A stretch of DNA of 64,000 nucleotides from Candida dubliniensis CD36 (taxonomy: Eukaryota > Ascomycota > Pichiomycetes > Serinales > Debaryomycetaceae), in contig NC_012863.1 of the NCBI RefSeq assembly GCF_000026945.1, positions 711,501 to 775,500 of the forward strand, given 5' to 3'. Position 1 is the first letter of the stretch. Each line of letters begins with the position of its first letter. This document shows, one piece after another, positions 31,088 to 40,300 of the stretch. Made by a program: the position numbers and the translations under genes. The notes beneath the pieces are model-generated. The model had not been told where the DNA came from. It did not search any database and saw only the letters and a program-made list of their open reading frames with translations.

Positions 31088-33001
31088 ATGAGAGAAGGAG
31101 GACTTTTTGTTCAAAGTGATGATGAAAGTGATTATGACGAACCCCCAACTAAAAGGGCTAAAGTAGTAGAAGAAGAAGAAGAAGATTCTGATATTGAATT
31201 AAATGAGTCTGATTGGGAAGATGTATTTCTTGATAATGTTGTCGACCCAGCACCTTCAGAGTTTTCAATCACGATACAACAAAACGAAATCGATCATCAA
31301 AGAAAGGAAAGGATAAAACAATTAATTAGGGAGAAACAAAAGCGTGTCAGTATTCATTACTTGAGTATGGTATCGTACATAATTCATGCCAGATTTAGAA
31401 ATCAGTTAATGAGATCCAAAAGAGTTCAAAAGTTGCTTAAAAAATTGATTCCAGATCAAGTTAAAAAAGTATACAAAAAATTTAAAAAGAATACAGATAC
31501 TCAATCTGCTGATGAACAATTGGTATATATTCTCAAGTATCTAATTAAATGGTTTCGAAAAAATTTTAAACATGATTCAAATGGAATGAGAGTTCTCGGA
31601 TATTCATCTGATCCTCAAAGGTTCCCTAATAATGCAAAGAATATCACAAATGAGTCAGATTTATTATCAGTAATTAAAAAGTTTCAACATAATAGGGATA
31701 CAGGGGCACAAATCTTTACAGCAATTTTGGGTGCTTTGGGTTTTGAAAGTCGTTTAGTCTTTTCCATCCCCCTACTATCAATTAAAAATACCAACACTCA
31801 ACCAAAATTAAATAATGACATTTTGAAAGTAAATAAAGACAATGATTTGTTATATCCTTCCTTTTGGACAGAATTAATCAACCCTTTGGATCCATCTGAA
31901 ATAATAGTTATGGAAACCCAATGCTTTTATGAAGAAGATAAAAGATTACTTAGAATTAAACGTTATGGTGGCACGTTATCACAAAGCTTTACTGATCAAT
32001 TTTACCCTATCCAAAATCAGCTTTGCCAAATGTCAATGTATTATGTCTTGAGTTTCAATTCGGAAAACCTAATACTTGATGTAAGCTCAAGATATATGAA
32101 AGATATTTCTTATAGATGGTTTAATAGATTAGATTTGCGAACTGACTTGGGGAAAGCTGCATTACTACTCCAATCATTGTTGCGTATTTTCAATAGAACT
32201 AAAAACTACACTACTGACGACAACAGAGAATTAGAAAGTCTCATGCAAATGGCAATGACTAATTACACGATTCCTGAAAGTTTTACTGCAATGAAAAATA
32301 GTCCTAATTTTATCACGCCTTCGACACTTAGGTATAACGAAGTGATCATTCTGGAAACTAAACCCGTTAAACAAATCAAAATAAACAATAAAAAGGAACC
32401 AGTTTATTTCAAAAATAGTTTACTTGTTGGTAAATCTGAACAGCAGTGGAAGTTTCTTGGACGTTCAATTAAACCTGGTGAAATTCCCATAAAGCTAGCT
32501 AAGGCAACTCCTCGAACCATATACAATAAGCGGTTATATAATCAAAATGAAATTAACGATCCCAGTTTAAATCAAGTGAAATTATACAGTTTCAGCCAAA
32601 CATGTCCCTATATCAAATTGAAAGTCACTAAATCACCAGATAATGGTAAGTTGATTCTCCCAAGAAATAAATATGGTAACATAGAAATTTTCCGTGAAAA
32701 TATGATTCCTGATGATTGTGTATGGCTAAAATTGACAAATATTGAAAATATATTGAAGAATAAAGCTCAGTTTGTTCCGGTTGTTACTGGATTTGCTTTT
32801 AAAGCGGGTCAAGCAATACCTATTAAGCAAGGGGTAATTGTTTTAAAACAAGAAGAGACCCGCATAAAGAAAATCTGGCTTTCTGGACGAATAAAAGAAC
32901 ACAAGGCACAACTTGCACAACGACGTCTAAAACTTCTATATACTTGGAAGTTTATTTACAAACATTTACAAATTAAAAAACGTCTTGACGATCATTTGTA
33001 A
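31088..33001 (+). CDS. RAD4: nucleotide excision repair protein Rad4/XPC
   Basis: A 637-residue protein from the first ATG, 31088; the open frame extends upstream to a TTG at 31019 without an ATG. It recognises DNA lesions in nucleotide excision repair together with Rad23. The order is an acidic N-terminus, a transglutaminase-like fold (about residues 80-370) and the beta-hairpin domains BHD1-3 (about 375-575). Typical blocks include FTAILGALGFESRLVFS, the YNEVIILETKPVK start of BHD1, and VPVVTGFAFKAGQAIPIKQGVIV at the end of BHD3. It is somewhat shorter than Saccharomyces Rad4 (754). Rad34 is the alternative within the family. A CTG codon (32351, read Ser here) sits in BHD1. Its stop overlaps the convergent next gene by 10 bp. 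Confidence 0.88.
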   Translation: MREGGLFVQSDDESDYDEPPTKRAKVVEEEEEDSDIELNESDWEDVFLDNVVDPAPSEFSITIQQNEIDHQRKERIKQLIREKQKRVSIHYLSMVSYIIHARFRNQLMRSKRVQKLLKKLIPDQVKKVYKKFKKNTDTQSADEQLVYILKYLIKWFRKNFKHDSNGMRVLGYSSDPQRFPNNAKNITNESDLLSVIKKFQHNRDTGAQIFTAILGALGFESRLVFSIPLLSIKNTNTQPKLNNDILKVNKDNDLLYPSFWTELINPLDPSEIIVMETQCFYEEDKRLLRIKRYGGTLSQSFTDQFYPIQNQLCQMSMYYVLSFNSENLILDVSSRYMKDISYRWFNRLDLRTDLGKAALLLQSLLRIFNRTKNYTTDDNRELESLMQMAMTNYTIPESFTAMKNSPNFITPSTLRYNEVIILETKPVKQIKINNKKEPVYFKNSLLVGKSEQQWKFLGRSIKPGEIPIKLAKATPRTIYNKRLYNQNEINDPSLNQVKLYSFSQTCPYIKLKVTKSPDNGKLILPRNKYGNIEIFRENMIPDDCVWLKLTNIENILKNKAQFVPVVTGFAFKAGQAIPIKQGVIVLKQEETRIKKIWLSGRIKEHKAQLAQRRLKLLYTWKFIYKHLQIKKRLDDHL

Positions 33002-35304
33002 TCAGGCGGAGCCTCGGATATTACTAGTTTTAAGGAGCTGAAAAATTTACCAAGTTGGACTTGCGCACCATCGTTTTCGCCTTCAAATTGAGACCTGGTC
33101 AACATTTTTTGTAGTAGCAAATCTGTATATCCGTGGGGGTCTTTTGGTAACCATATTTTGGGGCTTTCATATTTGAATGCTGGATGGAGATACAACAATT
33201 TGTGATTCAGATAATATGTATCGTCAGTGCTGGGACTATTGCTTTCTGATATTGGTTTTATTCCATCTTTGAATGCTTTATCTGATAGAATTGGCAAATT
33301 GGAAAAATGAGGGGTATACCGATTGTAAATAATTGTATTGGCAAAAATTGTCAAGATCAATATTCCTGTCATGATCCAACCTTGCACTCTCATGGGGTAT
33401 CCACCTTTATCGTTTTTCAGAAGGAAGAAAACACCAATTAAACAGCATTCAAGACAATAAACACCGGTATAAAGATGAAGCAATGCTGTGGGGTATAGTC
33501 TTCCGGTTGTTTCTGATTCGTTGATATGATTGTATACATATTTGAGTGCATACTTGTAATACAAGATTGACAAGTTTAGAAAGAAAATGATGAATATTGA
33601 AATTAGTGGAGAAATTATTGAATATGAAATTCCAATGCAAGCATAGATTGAATACACGGCAAATGTTGTGCCCCATTTTATTTTAGGTAAATTGGTGATA
33701 CGATTGAACTTTTGTCGTGGAGTAATGTCGATGAATTTGTGAACTATTAATGTCTGGATTAATGGACTGATTCTTAAGAAGTTATTACCACAGAATGCAA
33801 ATGCTCGGAGGGATATATATTGAAAGAAAAATGTGGCTGATTTGGGGAGATTGGTGGCAAGCAATACTGGAATGGAAGTTGGTTGATCAATTATTTGTTT
33901 TAATATTACTGTGACACTTGACAGAATGGTGACAACTAAAAATTGTTGTACAAACAAAAATGCAAAGTACCATTTTTGCAAGTCAATTTCAACTTCACAA
34001 CCAGTTGTTCTTCCTTTGAAATATGTTAGAAATCTGAAAATGATCATCACCATCTCAGTCAAGACGCCGAGTAATATTGAAGGTAAGAACCCAGAAATTG
34101 TTTCTCTTGCCTCTTCCGGGAATTGATATATCCATTCCAAAAACGGTAATAATTGAGTTAGCAATGGTATTTGTGATACCAACCCAATCAATGACACTGG
34201 GATAACATAGAGAATTATAATACTGATAAAAACAATTGTAACCAAATATTTTTCAAATTTGCAAGCGATGCCATCATTACGACAAACATTTCTCCATATT
34301 ATATCATTTGGATTTATTTCAATGGTTGTTTTGTCAAGGAAACCTTGTGATTGGGATAAAAGACATTGATGGGCAATATAGGATCCTTCTTGAGATGTGA
34401 ATTCAATAAATATTTTACTGTGTTTGGCGAGTTGACCTTCAGTGAGCTTAAGTTTTTCTTCGTCAATTTTTTGGTTGCATTCAGAAAGGGTTTGGAGAGA
34501 CCACTCATACATGGGGATTGGTTTTTGAAAGCAAAATACTCGTAACCATCCTGGTAGGGTGATACGAATTGTTCGTTCAATTTGAGGGATCCTAATTGGT
34601 CCCAGATATAATGGAGGGTAAAAATATGTTTCATGGGTTTCAATAAATTCTTTAATTTCTTCTATTGAATCACCCACTGGGGGTCCACACCATTGTGATT
34701 TTTTACGATAATATTTTTTTAGTCCTAATACTTGAGATTTTTCCAAATAATGCAAAGCATCTTGGGCTATTTCTACTTGGTGGTCAATTACTTCAAACTC
34801 ATTTATATCCCAAATATCTTTAATCCCACCTGGTACTACTTGGAAAATGGTTTTCAATACTTCATGGTTTTGCAAATATGATGGGACATTTGAAATTAGT
34901 AACGTTTTAGCCATTACAGAATCTTTATGTGGTTGTGACAACAAGTATGACTGTCGTATAATCACATAACTTTGGAATTCATAAATAATCAACCAATGGA
35001 AGAACCCTATTGTTATTAGTCCCATTAAAAAATGGGCATTTAACCTTGCCACATTAGTGGTTGCAATATTTGATAAACTAAGTTTGTCCAATCCAAATGC
35101 TGTATATTCTGTGCTACTACCAGTGTAGTTTATTGGTATAAGTATAACCATATTGAGGGTTCCAATAAATAGGAAAAATAGCAGTAATACACTAATGAAT
35201 CTAATAAAGAAATATGCATCCAACCCTAAGGATAAATAAGTATTAATGCTACATTTCAATGTTGGGACAATCCATTTAAAAAATCCTCTTGGTAATGTCT
35301 CCAT
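32992..35304 (-). CDS. CSC1/OSCA-TMEM63 family ion channel or transporter
   Basis: A 770-residue multi-pass membrane protein of the DUF221/RSN1-7TM family. The family includes calcium-permeable, stretch- or osmolarity-gated channels. Segments near residues 35-60 and 90-115 form the first membrane helices. A cytosolic RRM-like domain follows (around 150-340, AKTLLISNVPSYL). The core channel region runs from about residue 345 to 660 with six or more further helices, including the family signature around FLPSILLGVLTEMVMIIFRFL. The short C-terminal tail (ending APPDYK) favours the Csc1/Spo75 branch over the longer Phm7/Rsn1 branch. Plasma or internal membrane location cannot be read from the sequence. 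The last 10 bases lie within the RAD4 end on the other strand. Confidence 0.82.
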   Translation of the reverse strand: METLPRGFFKWIVPTLKCSINTYLSLGLDAYFFIRFISVLLLFFLFIGTLNMVILIPINYTGSSTEYTAFGLDKLSLSNIATTNVARLNAHFLMGLITIGFFHWLIIYEFQSYVIIRQSYLLSQPHKDSVMAKTLLISNVPSYLQNHEVLKTIFQVVPGGIKDIWDINEFEVIDHQVEIAQDALHYLEKSQVLGLKKYYRKKSQWCGPPVGDSIEEIKEFIETHETYFYPPLYLGPIRIPQIERTIRITLPGWLRVFCFQKPIPMYEWSLQTLSECNQKIDEEKLKLTEGQLAKHSKIFIEFTSQEGSYIAHQCLLSQSQGFLDKTTIEINPNDIIWRNVCRNDGIACKFEKYLVTIVFISIIILYVIPVSLIGLVSQIPLLTQLLPFLEWIYQFPEEARETISGFLPSILLGVLTEMVMIIFRFLTYFKGRTTGCEVEIDLQKWYFAFLFVQQFLVVTILSSVTVILKQIIDQPTSIPVLLATNLPKSATFFFQYISLRAFAFCGNNFLRISPLIQTLIVHKFIDITPRQKFNRITNLPKIKWGTTFAVYSIYACIGISYSIISPLISIFIIFFLNLSILYYKYALKYVYNHINESETTGRLYPTALLHLYTGVYCLECCLIGVFFLLKNDKGGYPMRVQGWIMTGILILTIFANTIIYNRYTPHFSNLPILSDKAFKDGIKPISESNSPSTDDTYYLNHKLLYLHPAFKYESPKIWLPKDPHGYTDLLLQKMLTRSQFEGENDGAQVQLGKFFSSLKLVISEAPPDYK

Positions 35305-35400
35305 TCTTTCATTTATTGGAACGCAAAAACACCGAGGTTGATATAAATAATTATAAATATGGTTGCCAAATCAAACTTTATAAAATCAAAAAAAAAATTA

Positions 35401-35472
35401 CTCTCTTGCGGGGAATCGAACCCCGATCACGCGCGTGACAAGCGCGTATTCTGACCGTTAAACTACAAGAGA
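35401..35472 (-). tRNA. tRNA-Asp(GTC)
   Basis: A 72-nt cloverleaf with a seven-pair acceptor stem (TCTCTTG/CAAGAGA), A box TAGTTTAACGG, B box GGTTCGATTCC and anticodon GTC in the loop TTGTCAC. On the minus strand it is followed by AATTTTTTTTT, a Pol III terminator. Confidence 0.97.
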
Positions 35473-35556
35473 GGTTGTTGACGCTGGGTTTCAGTGTATA
35501 TTGTGTAGTGATTAAATGTACCACCAGGTTGCAAAAAAAAAGCAAGTCAAAAAAAT

Positions 35557-35628
35557 CTCTCTTGCGGGGAATCGAACCCCGATCACGCGCGTGACAAGCG
35601 CGTATTCTGACCGTTAAACTACAAGAGA
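35557..35628 (-). tRNA. tRNA-Asp(GTC)
   Basis: Identical in sequence to the copy 84 bp away and in the same orientation. It is followed by a T run on its own strand (Pol III terminator). This is a tandem gene duplication. Confidence 0.97.
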
Positions 35629-36740
35629 ACTTTGATGTCAAAAAAATTATGCACATTTTGTAAAGATATTGTTTTTAAAATTCTTCTGGTTTCTGAATTA
35701 GGGTAAAGAATCTATATTCAACTTGAAAAGGTCATATCAACGATTATTGGAAATTTTATCCTTGAATTATTTTGTAAAATTTATATGTTGTCTAATAAAT
35801 TTAGCTGTGGTTAACAAAATTATTTTCTTAAATTTCATGAATTTTTCACATAAATTGTATCCAAATCTTTTTCTTCACAAATAAACACCTCCCATGTTCG
35901 TAGCTTCTTGAGGTTAGTGAAAACTTCAAAGAGTAGATCAATAAATAAAAACCCAGAATATACTCATTTGTTAACATAATTCAGTCTATTATTCATCTCA
36001 CGATGCAATCATTGGAATAAATTTAGCATAATACATGATAGTTGAACAGTATTTTACAAAATAGACCTCCTAATGATGATTATTTTTGAACTTGAAAAAA
36101 AAATCTTATTCATAATATTCAATATTCGTTTCTGTGTTGGCTACAGTTTTTGTTGTTCTGATTTTTTTAAAAACATCACCAACTTTCTTGACCATAGGGA
36201 AAGAAAATAAAACTAATACTACATCTATATGAAAGCAATCAACTTTCTATAAATCAATATTGTAAACTGTAAAGAAACCTATCTTTTGAAGTAAACGATA
36301 TCTTTCAACCTATAATTATAATTGTTAGAAAACCACTCGCATTGTAAGTACGATTAGTGACTGCGTTAGGTGGATTTATACCATTCGAAATAGATCTAGG
36401 CTACATTCCAACTGCAACTCACAAATTCTTTTATCCTTTATATCCTAAGCAACCTGCCTCACTTTCTACAAGATCCTCTAACTCTGAATACTTTTGATTC
36501 TCCATCTTATTTATTTATTGTCATGAGCCAATTTCTATGACTCATCTTACTCTCTTGTTGAATCCATTAGGTAAAGTTGTTTTTTCTTCTATCTTATTAT
36601 CTAGTTTACTATTTTTGATCAACATTGGATCTTGTCCATAGCTTCCTTACTACACTTTATAAGATTAACAATCATCATTTACTTTTTTAACATTATTTTA
36701 TGCACTTCAAAACGTGGAAAAATTATTTGACATCAATTCA
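35629..36740. other. tRNA-flanking intergenic region
   Basis: AT-rich with no coding frame. It includes the putative solo LTR (36323-36670). Confidence 0.5.
36323..36670. mobile_element. possible degenerate solo LTR
   Basis: A 348-bp segment that begins TGTTAG and ends TTAACA, imperfect inverted termini of the TG...CA form used by LTR retroelements. The five flanking bases are ATAAT on the left and ATCAT on the right, a one-mismatch target duplication. It ends about 90 bp upstream of tRNA-Asp, the favoured target zone of several yeast retroelements. I cannot match it to a named Candida LTR family; the termini are short enough to be chance. Confidence 0.3.
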
Positions 36741-36760
36741 GCTGATTAGCTCAGTCGGAA
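36741..36760 (+). pseudogene. 5' fragment of another tRNA
   Basis: GCTGATTAGCTCAGTCGG matches a tRNA 5' end with a perfect A-box consensus (TAGCTCAGTCGG). It stops at the D-loop and is directly abutted by the complete tRNA-Asp. It resembles the start of a lysine- or similar-type tRNA. It looks like a relic left by recombination or insertion at a tRNA. Confidence 0.55.
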
Positions 36761-36761
36761 T

Positions 36762-36833
36762 TCTCTTGTAGTTTAACGGTCAGAATACGCGCTTGTCACG
36801 CGCGTGATCGGGGTTCGATTCCCCGCAAGAGAG
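36762..36833 (+). tRNA. tRNA-Asp(GTC)
   Basis: The same 72-nt sequence as the two minus-strand copies, in opposite orientation. The 3' flank (GAGTAATTTTTTTT) is identical to that of the copy at 35401-35472, so the duplicated unit reached past the gene. The T run is the Pol III terminator. Confidence 0.97.
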
Positions 36834-37476
36834 TAATTTTTTTTATTTTTGGTGATGATGATAACTGCTAGCTCGAGCATTAAGTTAATACAACTGAAAG
36901 GTGATTTAAATAAAAAGGGATTTAATTGGTCTGTATGTGAACAGAAATTTCTTGCTACACCTGTTAAAAATCAACTTCCATGAAGCTCGTATTGTTCGCT
37001 GTACAATAAAAGAAAAAAAGAACTTTTTTTTTGGAATCCCTTCAAACTGAATTTGTAAGTTGTTTTTTGTTAACAATCCATATCTGAAAGTAAATACAGA
37101 ATAGCATAGGGGGTTACAATTTAAGTCGATTCCATTAACTGATTGATTATATAGCCTAAGGTGAACAACTTTATTTGAGTCTCTTTCATTAACACGTTAC
37201 CAACCGTACTATTAATCTTTCTTCATCTCTTTTTGATCAATTAATTTGATCGTCTCCCTATCCCTTTTAGTTGTGTTGTAATTAATCAACTTAAATTATA
37301 AGCTTAATTGCCAAACCATTTATTAATTTTTGTAGTGTTGTCAACCAAAACAGACTTCTATACTTTCTTTCTTATAAAATTAAAAATGGTGAAACTTTAA
37401 TGTCATCTTAATAAAGCTACTTAAGAAAGTAAGCCATTTCCGATTCCAACAATTCAAGCAAATAGCTTAATTGGAA
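36834..37476. other. intergenic between tRNA-Asp and tRNA-Gly
   Basis: A 643-bp AT-rich spacer with no coding frame. The 9-mer AAACTTTAA is at 37392-37400. A TGTTAACA palindrome occurs at 37068-37075. Confidence 0.5.
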
Positions 37477-37547
37477 GCAAGAATGGTTTAGTGGTAAAAT
37501 CCAACGTTGCCATCGTTGGGCCCCGGGTTCGATTCCCGGTTCTTGCA
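37477..37547 (+). tRNA. tRNA-Gly(GCC)
   Basis: A 71-nt cloverleaf: acceptor stem GCAAGAA/TTCTTGC, A box TGGTTTAGTGG, anticodon stem CAACG/CGTTG with loop TTGCCAT, B box GGTTCGATTCC and discriminator A. A T run follows within 15 bases. Confidence 0.97.
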
Positions 37548-40300
37548 ATTGTTTTATTTTTTTGCGACTTATTTTTTGACAAATTGATTAACATTTTTTT
37601 TTTGGGAACGTTCAAAGTATGAGTGCAATTTGTGTCGTTTGCATTGGCTTATCACTGATGTATTTAAGCCTCTTTTGTTAATACATTGCAGGCTGATATG
37701 TGGCTTTGATATAGGTTGTCAGGAGATCGTGAAAAATTGGTTGAATACTGTCAAAAATGTCTCAAGAATATTTCTCCAAAATGAAGTCATCATAATCTAT
37801 ACAATTCAAAGGCATATTGAGGAAGAAGAAATTGAAAGATAACGTTAGCACTTTACAGAAACTACTACTACTACTAATCAGAACTATTAATTTAACCCAT
37901 CCCGTAAAACTGCATGGTGTTACTCGTGTGATAACTATTATCTGTCTAGTTTTACTTGACAGGCACCCCACTATCCACCCCTTTCATTTGTTTCTTTTAC
38001 CTTCACCCTTCTTCTATTGTTTCAACTCCTCTTTGCAACTTCTTAAAGTATATTTTGGTATAGCAATTTTTCTCTTTCCACATATTAGCAAATACATTTT
38101 CTCATTCTCAACATCTCAATATAGTAAATTGACACAAAATCAATTATTTAGTATTACTGAATTCGGAAAAAATATAAGAAGCAACAAGTCTTTTGTTTTG
38201 CCCCACTTCTTTCCTGTGTATGTGCAGGAATTAGTTAATCATTATTATTGGTTGTGCTTATATAGGAAAATTCTTTTATTAATGTGCTTTGGTTTTTGCG
38301 TTTTGCTTCTTGTTCTTAATCTTTAGTTCGGTTTCCTCTAAACAAAGACCAAGTTACAATTACATTGATAACCAACCAACCAACCAGCTATAGTCACGGC
38401 TAACATAAAGCGAGTTGAATACATGTATGCGCTCAAAGAAACAAATTTCACTACATAGATAAGTGTAACCCAGCTCTTCATCCACAATATGACACAAGAA
38501 CGGAAATGGGTATCAAAATGGAAAATTAATGAAACTTCACTTTATCGATAAGGCGGAAAAAAAAAAAAAATAATATATTGTAATACTTACTGTACCAGCA
38601 CCACCAACAAACGAAAGAGAAGGTGGGTATCATGGTGATGTGTCAATTGCAAAAAAAAGTACTAGTAGAAAGAAAATGATATGAAATGAAACGACAACTA
38701 AAAAAAAAAAAGAAAAATTGTTTAGTTTTAGTCATTTAATTTATTAATTTATGGTTTCCTCTTACTCCTCCCCCACTTTTTATTCTATCCTCATCTCATT
38801 TCATTTTTTTTTTCTTTGGTTCAGAATTATCTTGAAGACTCCGTAAATAATGATCGATAACACACTAGAAGTTTAACATGAGAATACAACAACGACTACT
38901 AATGTTTAGTCAATAGTTTAGGTACAACTACGTTAAAGAAATTAAATAGTATAATGACTTTCATTATTCACCAATAATAATGGTATTTAACACCACGACT
39001 GCAATCTTCACATTGATATTGTAGTATCGCTTTGTCCATTCACACAATCAAAATAATTGAATGACTCTTTACTAACCTATCAAACGTACCAATTAATTAA
39101 TTAATTCCACCCTAATATCATTTATTCGTTTCTTTTCTTCTCTTTCTCTTTTCTTTTTTGCTAACTCTTCCATATTATTTTTCGGCAAATGTGTAAAATG
39201 CTATGTTGTTCCTGATGGTGATACTATTTCTGCTTTAGAGTTAAAATTGAATCTTAGAATTGTCGACAGTTTAGATATTCTGTAAACTAACATTTATTCT
39301 TGGTTTAATAACAATACCAGTGGCTGTGGGAATTGATGTAGTAAGATCAACAACTTGAATTTTGTATTCAATTAATGAAGTGGGAAAAACAAAAAAAAAA
39401 AAAAACAGGATAAATTGCTTTGTGATGTGTTCATACTTTGTACCCCATTTAATTACCTAATTAAGTAAAAAAGCACAAACTAAATTCGAATGCACTACCA
39501 ATTGTAAAGAATAGTTTCTTTCAATTTATTCCTTTTGCAGATACTCTAAATCCATCCACTCTATTTTTTTCTTTTTAGTTTCTTAATTCTTTTATTATTG
39601 ATCTTCCCAAGTATAATGAAACAATAACAACTCATAGTATGACACTCCCTCTTTGTTCCAATTACTACTTGTTTTTGTTCACAATTTTTTTCCTGGTTTC
39701 TCTTTTTTTTTTTTTCTACTTCTCCTCATCATTAAACATTTAAGATCAAATTTGGTAATATACTAAATTGTTTATCCGTCTTTGGTTTAATAGTATTATT
39801 TATTTTTTTTTTAAGTTTTTAACCTTGTTTGTATTCGATACATCATCCCATTTATATTCATATATAATTATCCAAGTTCCCTTTTCTTGTATCTTGAAAA
39901 AAATAAAAAAGAAAAGGTAACTTTTATTTCGAATCATTTTTTGGTCCATTCTCTTTTTCCCTTCTTTTTTTTTTCGTTCGTCCTTGATTTTGCATCTTTA
40001 TACATATATTAATTCCCTTTATTCCATAAGGTATTCCATTAATTTCAGATTCACACCCTATTGAAATCTCAATTCATTATAGCCTTATAATTGCTTTTTT
40101 TTTTTTGAATTATTTATTCATTTTTTTTTTTTGGGTTAATTTTATACATTCATTGGAAACTTCCCTTTTTTACTTTCCTTTTCCAATACCGTTATTTATT
40201 TGTTTTTCAAGAAGAAAAACTTCCATTCTTTTATTCCTTCAATTTGATTTAAACAAAAACATATTGGTCATTAGATAGGCATTTATTTTTTCAACAAAAA
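37548..40300. promoter_or_regulatory. 2.75-kb CDR3 upstream region
   Basis: A long T-rich spacer ahead of the ABC transporter gene, with pyrimidine-rich leader-like DNA from 39500 to the ATG. Frames of 70 and 169 codons at 37630 and 37817 are low in complexity with no motif. CDR3 is known in C. albicans as an opaque-phase gene, and long upstream regions are typical of switch-regulated genes. No drug-response element can be claimed by eye. Confidence 0.5.

Noticed and set aside
37068..37451. Second LTR candidate (TGTTAACA...CCAACA) before tRNA-Gly
   Set aside because: Flanking five-base sequences do not match, and the first terminus is only a short palindrome.
37817..38326. 169-codon plus-strand frame upstream of CDR3
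   Set aside because: Composition follows AT-rich, Phe/Leu-biased noncoding DNA. There is no motif, and it sits in a long promoter region between a tRNA and CDR3.
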